From: Silurus meridionalis
Taxonomy: Eukaryota; Chordata; Actinopteri; Siluriformes; Siluridae
Direction: 5' to 3'
Assembly: GCF_014805685.1 (NCBI RefSeq)
Contig: NC_060886.1
Span: 16,459,608-16,523,607, forward strand
Length of the DNA: 64,000 bases
The first letter of the stretch is position 1. Each line of letters starts with the position of its first letter. The position numbers were made by a program, and so were the translations under genes. The notes below the pieces were generated by a model that ran no database searches, was not told the DNA's origin, and saw only the letters and a program-made list of their open reading frames with translations. This document shows, piece by piece, positions 1-11,572 of the stretch.

Positions 1-2873
1 ACAGGTGCTGATGAGATGACATGGTCACTCCAGTCTATCACTTCCTATTTGCCTTTGCTAATCAAGACTAATCTGGTAAAGATCAGTGTGCTGCTGTCTA
101 CTGTTTGGGTGCAGACAAACAGATTTAATACAATTAATTCCTTACACAAATCATCTTTGTTAGTTCATTGAGAAAGCAGAAGAAAACACATACATTCAAG
201 AGGTTTCCTGTTTAGTCCTCTTTATTCATATTCATTCTTTCATTTCATTTATTTTCATCTTTCTGACTTTAGAATGTGCACCAAATTACATTTACATAAC
301 TCATCTGTATATTCCATTCTCGAACCTGAATTATCAAATGCCCACAGTTTAGTCATTTAAACTGGTCATTTAAATTGTCATGCTATGTTTTCACATTTTT
401 TTTTTTAGGTTTGCATCTCCAAAGGCAATTGCTAAACATCCCACTTCCTTCTTGGGATGTCACACATTTAAAATTAATTCCTCGATAACGGCAGACCTAA
501 CATAAGTTGAAAATAGCGGACAATAAAAACCTTTCCTCTCCCGCCCCACCATAATCCCCCCATCCCACCACACACACAGACACACTCACGCGCACACACA
601 CACATACACACACACCCCAGGGTTTAATTAAGGGAAAATGGGAGGAAGAATACTGCCAGACAGGAGAGATGGTGAAAAATATTCAGTGTGATGGAGGCGG
701 GAGAGTGTGAAAGTGAGGTGAGAGGTGTGAGAGAGACAGAGAGAAGGTGAGAGAAAGAGTGAAAGTTAGGCAATGATGCTGACACAGCTGGCTGTTAGAT
801 GCGTAGACCTGTGTTTAACTCAAACTCTTCTGCTTTCTAAACCACAACTGAGAGCAATCTCCTTGTTTGAATTACACACATACCTCCTCATTTCTCCTCT
901 ACTTACTTTGTTTGCTCTCCCGCTATGTTGTTCCCTTCTAAAAGCTTGTACGGCTGTTCAATTTTTTTGTCAGTCATTAATAGATCACTTCTGGAAAGGT
1001 CAGAGTAAAGAGTTAAATAATTCACTCTGAGGATTGAACTCTGAACTTTGAATTAAATGATCAATTTAAATTGGGAACAAGTGTGACATTAAACAAAGCA
1101 GGGATTATAATTCTTTGTGACATGTGCTCTGACCCCAGCGAACATAAATTCAATGGCTGTCTTCTCTCATCCATCCATTCATCCTGTGTTTTCCATGTTT
1201 CATATCTTTTGCACATCTTTTAAAACATTATTTTTTCATCTTCTTTATACTCAGTCAGAGCATTATTTTCTAAATAAAAACTGTGCTAACTTAATGTAAA
1301 CACCACTTTTAATTGTAAAAAAAAAAAACTGACCCATCTATTTTAAGAAATGCAGGATTCACCACAGTATAAATACAGCACAATGCATTAAAATAGATGT
1401 TCTCACAATGCTATGAGTTCATGTACAGTAACAATGCTGCAAATCATGACCTCTAAAAACAATAGTCAAGTCTTCTCAGTGCTATTATGTGGTTCAGTGG
1501 ATTATCCATTTTTAAACTGGAATTCTTCAAATGCATGAAAATGGATAGCATTATAGTTTTGTGTGTTTAAAATATAATGAGAAGCAAATGTTCATCCACT
1601 CTAGTTTTTTATTTTATTTTATTTTTTTAGCTCTGTACTAGCACATGACAATGTGTCTGGGCCACCAGCATGCTGTCCAGGGGTGTGAAGTATGTTCTCT
1701 TAGGAAATGTTAAAGTTAATAATCTTCAGTCGTGCTCCATTTATAATAAAGGCCTAGAGCTAAAATAGAATAACCTGATACCGGCCTTTTTTTTAATAGC
1801 AATTTAAGGTTATGATCATATTATGCTCTATATGAGATGAACTAAATCTAATAATACACCCTAAATATGCGCTAAATATATTTTACACATACATATACAC
1901 ATTAGAGTTTGAACATCCTAAATTATGAATGCACATTTTCACAATTTGTGTGAGCAGTGTGCAGTTTAATTCATTTTGAAATAAAAAATAAATCCATTGA
2001 GACAAAAGGAAGTAATACAACTTAAATACTGTTTTGAACCTTTGCCAAAGAGAATTTGTAATTTGTTTGTTTGATTGCTATTCACCATTTTTATACATAC
2101 ATTTGATTATTTGCAATTCTTTCCATTGTTTCTTTCCCCATACGCCTTTTCCTGTAGGTACAGTACTTTAAATTGTACATGTCAAACATGCTGTTTGCAT
2201 TTATCTCAAAGTGGGCTTGATGGCAGAAATAAAGTAGTTAAGCAGTTTTAGAGAAAACCATGTGTAACTGTTGCCACTTCATGGTAAGCCACAGTTGCCT
2301 TAGGGGCATTGCATTTGGTGCACATATTGGACTAATTGCAATATTGGTAGCTCCATTTATTTGAGTGTTTCTTAGAACATAGGTAATTGTGTAAACTCCA
2401 AGAATTAACTAATTATCTGCTCACTGTTTTCCCAGCAACAGTGAGTAATTTGGAAGCAATTGACCTCCTGCAGTTCACTGACAAATGAAAATATGTAGGC
2501 CAGTTCACTAATGACCCAGACTAACAACCTGGCTAAAGCCCCTATTTTTCCACACTGACTCTGCTTTTATCTCTTATTTGCCACTTAACAGTTCTGAATG
2601 AAATGATGCTCAGACAGATTTTTTATGTGTCGCAATATCAACACGTTGATTTGGAGTTGCTTAGAAAATGTGAAAATATTGCCACTTTTATTTTTAAAAC
2701 ACTTTCAACAACAGGCATTGTCAGAAAACTTTGATGGTGATTTAGATCTTTAACAACCAAGTCAGAGGAGACACAGAATGACAAGTAACCTCTCCTTGAG
2801 ATAACCTGAGGAGAAAACCTTGAGAGCAACCAAATTCAAGGGAAAACTCATCCTGTTCTGGTGACATTCACAT
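1..2873. other. Upstream flank, no gene recognised
   Basis: This AT-rich DNA has no open frame resembling a known protein. It holds a CA-rich simple repeat near 568-615, a purine-rich GA stretch near 700-765 and scattered short A and T runs. The longest frame, 85 codons from 773, has no recognisable motif and sits in low-complexity sequence. I see no tRNA, rRNA or splice-linked exon. Confidence 0.6.
568..615. repeat. Interrupted (CA)n microsatellite
   Basis: The stretch is dominated by CA dinucleotides and is interrupted by GA, TC, GC and TA steps. It follows a C-rich segment. The interruptions suggest an older, less variable array than the pure CA tracts elsewhere in the window. Confidence 0.85.
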
Positions 2874-3062
2874 GTACATTTATAACATTTGGCAGTTGCC
2901 TTTTATCCAGAGTTAGTTACATTTTATCTCATTCAAGCAACTGTGCAGCTATGGGTTTAAGGGCCTTGCTCAAGGGCCCAGGAGTGGCAGCTTGGAATAG
3001 CTGGGATTTTAACTCATGACCTACGGATTCAAGGTCCAATGCTTTAACCACTAAGCTTCCTA
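2874..3062 (+). repeat. Fish dispersed repeat, SINE-like fragment
   Basis: The block opens with a 'catttggcag...ccttttatccag' signature. It continues through 'agggccttgctcaagggccca' and 'gtggcagcttgg' and ends in 'ccaatgctttaaccactaagct'. This order of motifs is that of a repeat found in very many copies in teleost genomes. I recognise the signature but cannot assign the Repbase family with certainty. It has diverged from the usual form at several sites, so it is an old insertion. I see no RNA polymerase III box that I would defend. Confidence 0.65.
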
Positions 3063-3633
3063 CATCTGACTCTATGATTGTAAATCATTTTATTATCCAG
3101 GTCTAATAGAGTAAAGGTAAGAGTGTTGAAAGGGTGTTTGGTGAAAGGATTATAGCAACAGTCCTAAAATACAAAATCTACAGTATCCATGTAAGATTAT
3201 TCACTGAAGCAAGAGGCAAAAACTGTTACAATCAAATGCATCTCTTTCGTTTATCCATGATAACATTTCTTGGTTATGTCTGTAACCCTGTTTCCCCAAA
3301 GGGAATCAGACGCTGCATCAGGAACACTTTGGGAATGTCTCTGCATGACCTCGCTTTGAACCACTTGTGTAATCTGTCCAACGGAAGTGCTTGACATGAC
3401 CGGCGGGGTGACGTAGCAACCAAGAAGCTTTGAAAGCACATGGGGTGGAGGCAATGCTAGCTTTGGAAAAGTGAAGAAAGCGATCGCAGGGATGCAAGAA
3501 GTATGGCACCAAAATGCAGATTCTCATTCCGGCTGGGAACTAGGGTTTCAGACATTCCCCTCCAGAAACTCAAGCTCTGTCAACAATGCTTTTGGAACGA
3601 GAGTACAACACTGTCAGACTATTTAATCCCTGC

Positions 3634-4330
3634 CTAGTGTGGATGAGCACAGCTAGGTCGAAGGACTGAGCTGCCAGGAGTGGTGCTAAGGTCAAGGCTA
3701 TAAGACCTGACAAAGGTCAGAGGGGTAGACCAGCATTGCATCGCAAATGTCCTGGAGTGAAATCCTGGAGAGGAAAAGGACTTAGAGGCCGCCACATTTT
3801 GGGTCGAGTAAATCCTGACCCTGAAAGGAGCAGGGAGACCAGAGGACTCATAATAAGAGGAGATAGCATCCACAATCCACCTGCTGAGGGTCTGCTTGTC
3901 TGCAGGAAGACCCCTCTTATACGGACCATAGCCGACAAACAGCTGCTGACTTCCTCCACAGTCAGTTCTGTAGAATTATGTGCCCGGTCTTCGCACTGGA
4001 CACAAGCGATTAAGCTTCTCTTTGTTGGGGTCCCGAAAGGTGGGAAGATAAAATGCCTGGAGCATGACTGGCCATGGGGCAACAGAGGGCACCTTGGGAA
4101 CATACCCTGGCATGGGGTAGAGAAAGGCCTTGGCCATGCCTGGGGTAAACTTCAGAAGAAAGGGGGCACTCTAGGTCGTGCCGCAGAGGAAAAGTTAGGA
4201 AACTAACAGTTTTTTCCCTAGCGATTGCTCAGCAAGTGGAGCATGATATGCTGCAGTAGCAGGCATGTAAACATGTAGGGTGGAGACAAACCTTTGGCGA
4301 ACTGTTCTTGAAGCAATTCTAGCACTGGAC
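3634..4330 (-). pseudogene. DIRS tyrosine recombinase relic
   Basis: On the minus strand the stretch near 4330-4220 reads like the N-terminal core-binding part of a fish DIRS recombinase (around 'ELLQEQFAKGLSP'). The stretch 3873-3634 reads like its catalytic C-terminus, with 'YESSGLPAPFRVR' followed by 'WSTPLTFVRSYSLDL'. Tyrosine recombinases need an HxxR box and a nucleophilic tyrosine. At 3799-3810 the expected histidine is tyrosine and the expected arginine is glutamine ('YSTQ'), so catalysis should be lost even without the frameshifts. The tyrosine in the 'RSYSLD' segment is still present. Frames change between the two halves. Confidence 0.8.
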
Positions 4331-4409
4331 CAACCGGGCAGTTAAATGTATGTAACTGATAGTTTTGACACCATATAGTAAACAGTCGACATTTTACGAT
4401 ATACAACCC

Positions 4410-5330
4410 CCTCGTGGAGGGAGCTCTGTACTGTAACATTACACAACAACAAGGAGCTCCTAAACGGGATCCTGACAGGAACCAAGGTTTGTTGCACATG
4501 TGTAAGGCCTGTAAGGTTTGCCGTGTGACCTTGATCATGCGGAGCGGGTTGCCCCTCTGGAAAAACCCTCTGGTCATAAGTAGGAGGCCTTCACAGTGAG
4601 TGACTGGCATTCTTTCACCCTCTTGTGAAGATCGACTAGATCCGAGCAGGGGACAAGTGTGCCTGCATTGTGGTCAAATCCCACACTACGCCTAGATAGA
4701 TGGTCCTCTGTAATGAAGAAAGCACACTTTTTTTGGCGTTTAGTTTTAACCTCAACTCCTTCATGTTTGCGAGAATGACATCTCAATGGCGACCCTCCAA
4801 CTGCTCCGATTGAGCTAGTATGAACCAATCGTTGATATAGTTCAAAATGCAGATGCCCCGGAGTCTCAGAGAAGCCAGAGCAGCATCCACACACTTTGTG
4901 AAAGTGTGAGGTGAGAGTGCAAGTCCAAACGGAAATACCTAATAATAAGCTTCACCCCGTAAGCAAACCTCAGGAACTTCCTGTGTAGAGAAAGATCTAT
5001 GGTGAAGAACCAGTCTCTGGACCTGATTTGAGACAGACTTGTTCCAGCGTGAGCATCATGAACCTGAGCTTCATAAAATGGTACACAGCCCTTCTTGGGA
5101 ACAATGAAGTTCCGCCAGTTGGACCCGGACTCTCTGTCATAGGAGGGACATAGGAGTGTTTACTTTTTGTTCCATGACCAAAGCCTGCTCGGGAACCGAG
5201 GTGGAAAAGACCCAAACTGAATCTTGTAACCTCTTGTCTACAGTGTGCAGGACCCATCGAGACACGTTTGGCAGGAGATAGTCTACTAAGGGAATCAGTC
5301 TCTTGAGACACTTCTAGTGTGCCTAGAGCA
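4410..5330 (-). pseudogene. DIRS reverse transcriptase / RNase H relic
   Basis: Minus-strand translation near 5130-4950 gives 'FIVPKK', 'SLSQIRSRDWFFTIDL' and 'HRKFLRFAYG', which are blocks of the finger and palm of DIRS reverse transcriptase. At 4828-4839 the catalytic YIDD-type box reads 'YIND', so one metal-binding aspartate is replaced. Downstream (about 4800-4410) come the usual connection-domain blocks in shifting frames. After 'GSRLGAPCC' the RNase H domain breaks off and the recombinase N-terminus follows within about 100 bases, so most of RNase H has been deleted. The copy cannot encode a working enzyme. Confidence 0.82.
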
Positions 5331-5530
5331 GCTAGAGTGGCATCCTGAAGCTGTTCTAGGGGCCTCCTTGAAGGCAGCGGGCCCCCAAAGCCGCTACGTT
5401 CTCGAGCGGAAGCTGAGGGAGGCACTCACTGGAGACTGCTGTGCCCTGAAACACCAAGGGTGGCAGGTTTAAACAAACTCCTGAGGGCACTAAGGAGAGG
5501 TGGCCACCATATATAACATGTCTCTGGACC

Positions 5531-6831
5531 TCATGATGTAAACTCATACCTGGCTGGGGTAGCGTTGCACCCGCCAAGCAATCCTGTAAAAGTTGCATAG
5601 TAAGAAGGCCGCTGGAAGGCCGCAGAATCCCTTTTGGCTTTCTGGAATCTGTCAAGGACAGCATTGACAGCATTGCTGAACAGGCAAGTTGCCACGACAG
5701 GGGTGTCAAGGAGAAAAGCTCTGTCCCTGTCACTGAGATCAGAGAGTGTTAACCACAAGTGCCTCTCGAGGGCCACTAGGGCTGTTAAAAATTGTCCAAT
5801 AACACTAGCAGTCTCCTTGGTGGCCCGAAAAACAAGTCTGTGGCACGACGCAACTCTTGGATGTCATCGTTCTTAATTTCTTCTCCCTCGTCCTTTAGCA
5901 GGTCAGCCTGGTATGCCTGCAAGACCGCCATGGCAGCCACCAGCCAGCATGTATGCTTTGCATACCAAAGCCAAGGTGCTCAGATGGAGCTTGGTAGGCA
6001 ACACCGGGACCTTAAGGGACGATTCAGCGCCAGGGAAGAGAGAGCTTGCAAGCATCTCTTCGACCCGGGGAATCATCCTATAACCGTACTCCTTCACCCA
6101 CTACATTAGAGTAGAAGGTAACATTGGTCCTGAAGAGGCAGGGCGAATAAGGATTATTTCATGATCTGGACACCTCGGTGTGCAGATCGGTAAAGAAAGG
6201 CAGGCCCTGTTGTGGAGGCAGTGACTTAGGTCGCAGGAAGCGCTTATCTAATTTGTTTTAAGGACGCAATCCCTGCTTTTCTGCTGGCCAAACAATGTTT
6301 ATCTTAGCAACAGCTCAAGTCACTACCTCCAAATGTTCCTCAAACTGGACTGGCTGTGAAGGCAAGTCCACAGGTTCATCCAGTATGGTGTGCCCCTCAT
6401 ACCCCTCCTTGGAGTAAAAGAGGTGGAGCACCACGTCCTATCTGCAAAACTGCTAAAGAGTGGGCTTCCAAAGCCTAAGAAAAAGCACTGGATCTGGCAG
6501 GTGAGAAAGGAGAAAGGGACACGGCCATCTCTATTCCCTCTACCAGATCCATTTGCGAACCCCACAAAGCTAACTGCCGCTCTGCCTCAGCAGAAGCAGG
6601 ACCAGAACCCAGTGCACAGTGCTGCCCAAACATGCTCCTCCCCAGACAAGCGACACACAAACTGTGTGCATCTCCCGTGATGAAGCAAGGAGTAACACAC
6701 AGCCTGGAGGATTGCTTAACTTTTCCTATTACCTTCTTACCTTTTGGGATTGCCATAGCGAATACTAAGAAAAGGAAGAACAGACACACAGAGAGCACTT
6801 TCTGAACAACAGAAGGTAGCGGGGTCTCCAC
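5531..6831 (-). pseudogene. DIRS ORF1 (gag-like) relic
   Basis: The minus strand carries, in order, a cysteine/histidine segment 'GDAHSLCVACLG' at 6640-6675; 'EYGYRMIPRVEEMLA' near 6095-6050; 'MAVLQAYQADLLKD' near 5932-5890; and 'VALERHLWLTLSDLSDRDRA' near 5780-5720. These are the familiar blocks of the nucleocapsid-like first protein of fish DIRS elements. The blocks lie in different frames, with a shift near 5830 just before 'RATKETASVIGQFL' and further shifts upstream. The 6831 start is the first methionine of the rightmost open frame and may not be the true start. Confidence 0.78.
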
Positions 6832-6899
6832 CTAATGAGCTTTATAGCTTTCTGATCGCTATGTCACACCGAGTGATGTCACACAGTGATGTGTTTTGC

Positions 6900-7335
6900 T
6901 AGTCAAAATTGGCTGTAACAGTTTCCCTCTGACCAACCAATCAGAGGAAGATAAAATGCTAATGCTATTCTGGGCCAGCTAGCTGAATTTGAAATCTGAT
7001 TGGTTAAAGAAACAAACTAATTTCTAGAGACTAGGGTAAAAATGCCAGCAGTACTGACTTTGAAGGCCCTTAGGGCAGATTAGATTATAGATTAGATGCC
7101 ACATACAGGCTGAAATCTGATTGGACAAAAAATCTAACATCCACATACACGTACTGGAAGCAGTGCAGCCAAGAGAAACGCTAAGAAATGAAGAGACTAA
7201 ACTGTTGGAAATAAATTAATACAATTTCATAAAACAAATATTCGAATTTAGGTTGTAAATATAGGTCAGTGCTTCTGATAGTGTTTAGGCCAGCAGAGAA
7301 GGCTTTGCTGGCCCTGACAGCCCACCACTGATTGC
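6900..7335. repeat. Probable dispersed-repeat fragment next to the DIRS relic
   Basis: The block carries the 13-base motif GAAATCTGATTGG twice in direct orientation (6991-7003 and 7112-7124) and a related inverted form near 6937-6945. It ends in a compact inverted segment, 'gccagcagagaaggctttgctggccctgac', followed by 'agcccaccactg'. I associate that ending with a repeat common in cyprinid-type genomes. No coding capacity is seen. The class, probably a non-autonomous DNA element, cannot be assigned without a repeat library. Confidence 0.45.
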
Positions 7336-8073
7336 TACAGATTAAAAAATTAAAAAATTGTAGGTGGATTTTGATAATGGCTAAACATTCCTACCAGAAT
7401 AATATCCACACAGCTTCGTCCAGACATGATCATTGTCTCAGATTCCACCAAGCATTTGATTTTATTGGAGCTCACTGTGCCTTGCGAAAAGCGTACAGAT
7501 GAGGCCATTGAGAGGAAGCAGGCTAAGTACCAATAACTAGTTGAATAGTGTAAAAGACAGGGCTGGAAAACGATTTGTGGGCAATTGGAGGTGGGCTGCA
7601 GACGATTAGTGGCTTTGGACAAAGAGGGAAGAACTGTGGGCTATCGCAACTGGGACACAGGCTGGGGTCTGAGTGTGTCTGAAGACAGAAAAACTCAGAA
7701 TGACCCCAGGATACATCACTGATGATTTGTCCCAGTGCATTTGCATGATGCATCTTTCACATAAATGCCTGCAGAATACATAATGTACAATATTCATCTG
7801 ATTGTTTGTATAAATGACATAGCCATGTTGCTAATATTCAACACATTAACTGTGGTGCTAGTTTTTATCTAATATTTTTTTATTATCTGAAATGAACCAG
7901 AAACTTTATTTTTCACTGTAAAGTAGCCCTTTTCTCTTTAATTTTCAGTCCAAGTGGATTGGAGCTGCAGTGACAGACAGCTGGTGATATTGTAGTGATT
8001 TATCAAACATGTACTGCCATCACTGATGACACATGAGTGGAAATTGGAAGAAGATTTGTGGATGACATACCTG

Positions 8074-8110
8074 CTCACTCACTCACTCACTCACTCACTC
8101 ACTTACTCAC
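8074..8110. repeat. (CTCA)n tetranucleotide repeat
   Basis: Nine units of CTCA with one variant unit, located 14 bases before a pure CA array. Both are simple tandem repeats and account for the low-complexity open frame across them. Confidence 0.9.
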
Positions 8111-8120
8111 CACAACCAGC

Positions 8121-8124
<4 letters not shown>

Positions 8125-8176
<52 letters not shown>
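8125..8176. repeat. (CA)26 microsatellite
   Basis: An uninterrupted CA dinucleotide array, followed by a short degenerate CA-rich tail to about 8186. Confidence 0.95.
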
Positions 8177-8178
<2 letters not shown>

Positions 8179-9577
8179 CACACACATTTGGTTAATTTCC
8201 TGAGAGCTATGTAGTAAATAGTGAGTCATGTTTTAGTGACTGGTCTTCTAAATGACTAACAAGGCCACAGAGATAATGTTAGATTCACACGAACACCCAA
8301 CCCGAATCTTGCGTCTGTCACAGACATGTCTGTTCTGGACTGGACTCCCTTGGCCTGCTTTGAGTTATGTCAAAGATTTGTGCTAAGGGACATCAAAGCT
8401 GTCAGCTGGGAGGTCTGTGATAAACAGTGCCTGACACTGCTACTTGTCTTTTGCTTGAGCAGAGCCTTTTTTGAAAAGAGCCTTTACTCTATCTTTTCCA
8501 CAGCCTTTGCACATTTAAACAAGCGCATAAAAGGCATATTACACAGTGAAATACATAACTCTATCCTCTCTCCTTGTTTATTGTTATGTCACATGTCAAC
8601 CTGAAAAGAAATATGAGGTGACAGCGTTGTTTTGAAAAGATGCATATAAGTGAGCAGCCGTTCAGAACAGGCGCACTAAAACACACACTGTACATTCTCT
8701 TTAGTGTTGTGTTATATAGAAAGACAGAAAAATACAACATACAACTGAACTTCATCTCATATACAATGTTTCATGCTGTATTTATGGCAGTGTTTCATTA
8801 AAGGAGCAGCATTTTTAAACAAGCTGGAAATCCAGATCCATGTGTGACACAGAACACTTTTAAACTCTATAACACATTCCGCATGTGTGTATGTGTTTGT
8901 GTGTGTGTAAGAAAAGGCAGTGGCAGAGGAATTGTTGATTAATGTTTGATGGCTGTGTTTGTTTTGTACGCATTACTCAAATCGTACCTGTTCTGCATCT
9001 CTTTTTTACGTCAAGCATGAGACTTTCCCCTTGCAAGTTGTTCATGCTGCTTCACAGTAAACACAATATGACAAATAGGAAAACTGTGACCTGCGCAGGT
9101 TAATATTTAATCAGGTGAGATATCTATGTTTGTAGTAAACATTATGCTCTTAATTGAGTATGGAGTGAGTGTTATGTGCAGTGAGTAGAGAAACAAACCT
9201 AGCACCGGCTATGTGTGCTTTTTAGTGATGTGTTAAGGATAAGTGAAGAACTGCTATCACAGATGGAGGATAGCGGAAATGTGCTTCTTTTTTGGGATCA
9301 GCTTAGACACCGTCTTTTGTTGCAGTTTGCAGCCAGCTGACAGATATAAATGATGGCCGTTGTCTTGCAAACTGTGCAAATTGATTATGAGGAATTGTAG
9401 TATAAGCTTAATCTTATTACTAATACCAATTCACTGTATGACAGAATTCTACTATTGCGTTGGTGCAGTTAACACCAGTGAGGTTGGTCAGTACAAGAAA
9501 AGGCTTCCACTGATATTTATTTTAATGAATTGAACAGTGTCAACCGGCCAGCACGTAAGAAATTTGCTTCTTAGTTT

Positions 9578-9609
<32 letters not shown>

Positions 9610-9627
9610 CACACACACACACACACA
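9578..9627. repeat. (CA)n microsatellite
   Basis: A CA array of about 25 units with a single GC interruption at 9602-9604. Confidence 0.95.
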
Positions 9628-11503
9628 AAAATAAATCTTAAGCATTAACCCTCATATAATATACAAAATTGAATTACTTCTACTAATTTTGATAAATATA
9701 TAGTAAACAGTGGAGCAATGTATATTTAAGTTGCTAACTGATTAAAACAATGTTCTTTTTGAGACCATACTAAGCATTCCAAAGTGATTGTCAGCTCCAG
9801 CAGGTTCTGGTAATATTTCAGGTTTTCAGGCTTGTTCCGACAGCCTTATTTGTTTGAATCTATTGACAGGCATGTTAGTTTAATGTAATTGCCTAATTGG
9901 ATTGCCCAACTGCACTTTCATCAAATTTATTTGAAGTAGCATCTTATGTGATACAAAACAACACTGACAGCTAATGTTGTTATAATGCCTATATAAAGTC
10001 TTTGTAACAAAATCGTCTAGTGAATAGTCACTGAAAATTTTAACTAAATGGTTGCAACTGCCTTTATTTATATAGAACACTGTAATGTTTTAATTATCAT
10101 TAGCAGACCTCCTGTTTTTGTTCCATATAATAGCCATGTTTTTTATGTTGTTTGCCTCATCCACATCACATGCATCAGACAAGGGAATACTAGGCACAAT
10201 GCTCCTCTAATAGCATCTCACCTTACATACGCATTTTTTTGTTTATGGAACTTTAAACTGTATTTTAGACCAGGATAATTGTTTGCTAAATCCTGACGGC
10301 AAAAGTAAGAAACAGGAAAAGTTTTGCTAATGGTTGGGTAAGAGGAATGTTTGGTGCTAGTTTTCACATTATTTTTCCTAAAGCTTAAAATATAAAAGGC
10401 TTTAAAAAAAACTCTTGCTCGTTTCAATTTACTAACGATTTTAACAGAATCAGACAGAAGAAGCATATAGACTAATAAAACTATATTTAACACTACTTGC
10501 TATACCACTATGAGTGTGCCTACTTCACTCTCTACTACAAATTGTATAAATAGCCTAGCCACTTCTGGTGGCTTAGATGCATCTAGTACAACGTATTCAC
10601 TTTTTCCTTGAAACTCAAGTAACCACACAGATTTGTTGGATTGCTCTTGCCAATACTTTTTTTCTTTTATGATTATGCATGCACCACATCACCACTCAAA
10701 TTTATTTCATTCAGTTCCAGAATAAAATTGCACTGCATCTGGTACCTTTGATGAACTCAAGTTGACCGGAATCCTGACTACATAATAGCATTCATATCTA
10801 GCATCCCTAAATCCTCTCTACACTGAATTCCTGATTATTTTGTTACTCAGACCTGCCCCTGTGACTTTAGTTAGATCTTTCATTGTCTACTTGTTGTATT
10901 AAAGAACACGATTATTATATATTTTTATTATTTTGAATTTTGATGCAAATTCAGTAGTGACATTGTGATAATTTGAGGCAGTATGCCTGTGAAGTTTTCA
11001 TCTGTCTATGTTTCACATATAAAAAAAAAAATAATACCAGGTGACACACTATAACTTTGTTTATTGTGCTGTATTTTTGCTGGCTGTGGGAAGAGTAGAC
11101 ACCCTCTAACGGTTGATGACGAGGGAGATGTAAGCTAATGTGGTAATGAAGATAAATAATGGTAATCTCCTCCCTGTTGAAAAGCTTAGTCTTTGAGTGG
11201 CCAGAGACAGCCTCTTATATTTGTTCAACTGCCAGCAAATTTCTCTGCAGGGGGTCAAATCTGCAATGCTTTAAATCTAGATTTCCCAAAATATGCACAA
11301 ACACGATAGACTGTTTGATAATACTTGATTGCAGCTTGAATTACCTTTGGTTGCTATGCTTTCCTCAGCCGAAATGGAGGACCTATGTATGGTTTTCCAG
11401 AATTTCATACAGTCATAGTATAGTAATTATTAGTGTGTTTGAGGCCTGGCCATTTGCCCCAAACATGCACATGTATGTCAAATATACAGCAAATAATGTG
11501 TGC

Positions 11504-11505
<2 letters not shown>

Positions 11506-11569
<64 letters not shown>
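11506..11569. repeat. (TA)32 microsatellite
   Basis: An uninterrupted TA array, preceded by a short TGTG tract. Self-complementary TA arrays of this length can extrude cruciforms. Confidence 0.95.

Positions 11570-11572
<3 letters not shown>

Larger units (their letters stand above)
3283..6850 (-). mobile_element. Decayed DIRS-type tyrosine-recombinase retrotransposon
   Basis: This 3.5-kb block is clearly less AT-rich than its surroundings. Read on the minus strand, it carries in the correct DIRS order a gag-like segment (about 6831-5531), a reverse transcriptase segment (about 5330-4410) and a tyrosine recombinase segment (about 4330-3634). DIRS elements integrate with a tyrosine recombinase rather than a DDE integrase. 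No segment is one open frame: frame changes and stops break all three, so the copy is dead. The left boundary is set near a 'ccccaaagggaat' motif next to 'gacgctgcatcagg', typical of the terminal region of fish DIRS elements. The right boundary is approximate. I did not find clean inverted terminal repeats. An intact DIRS element is usually 5-6 kb, so internal sequence is missing. Confidence 0.85.

Noticed and set aside
3736..4206. 156-codon + strand open frame in the 3.7-4.2 kb region
   Set aside because: It is the complement of the DIRS recombinase relic; the minus strand carries the recognisable protein blocks.
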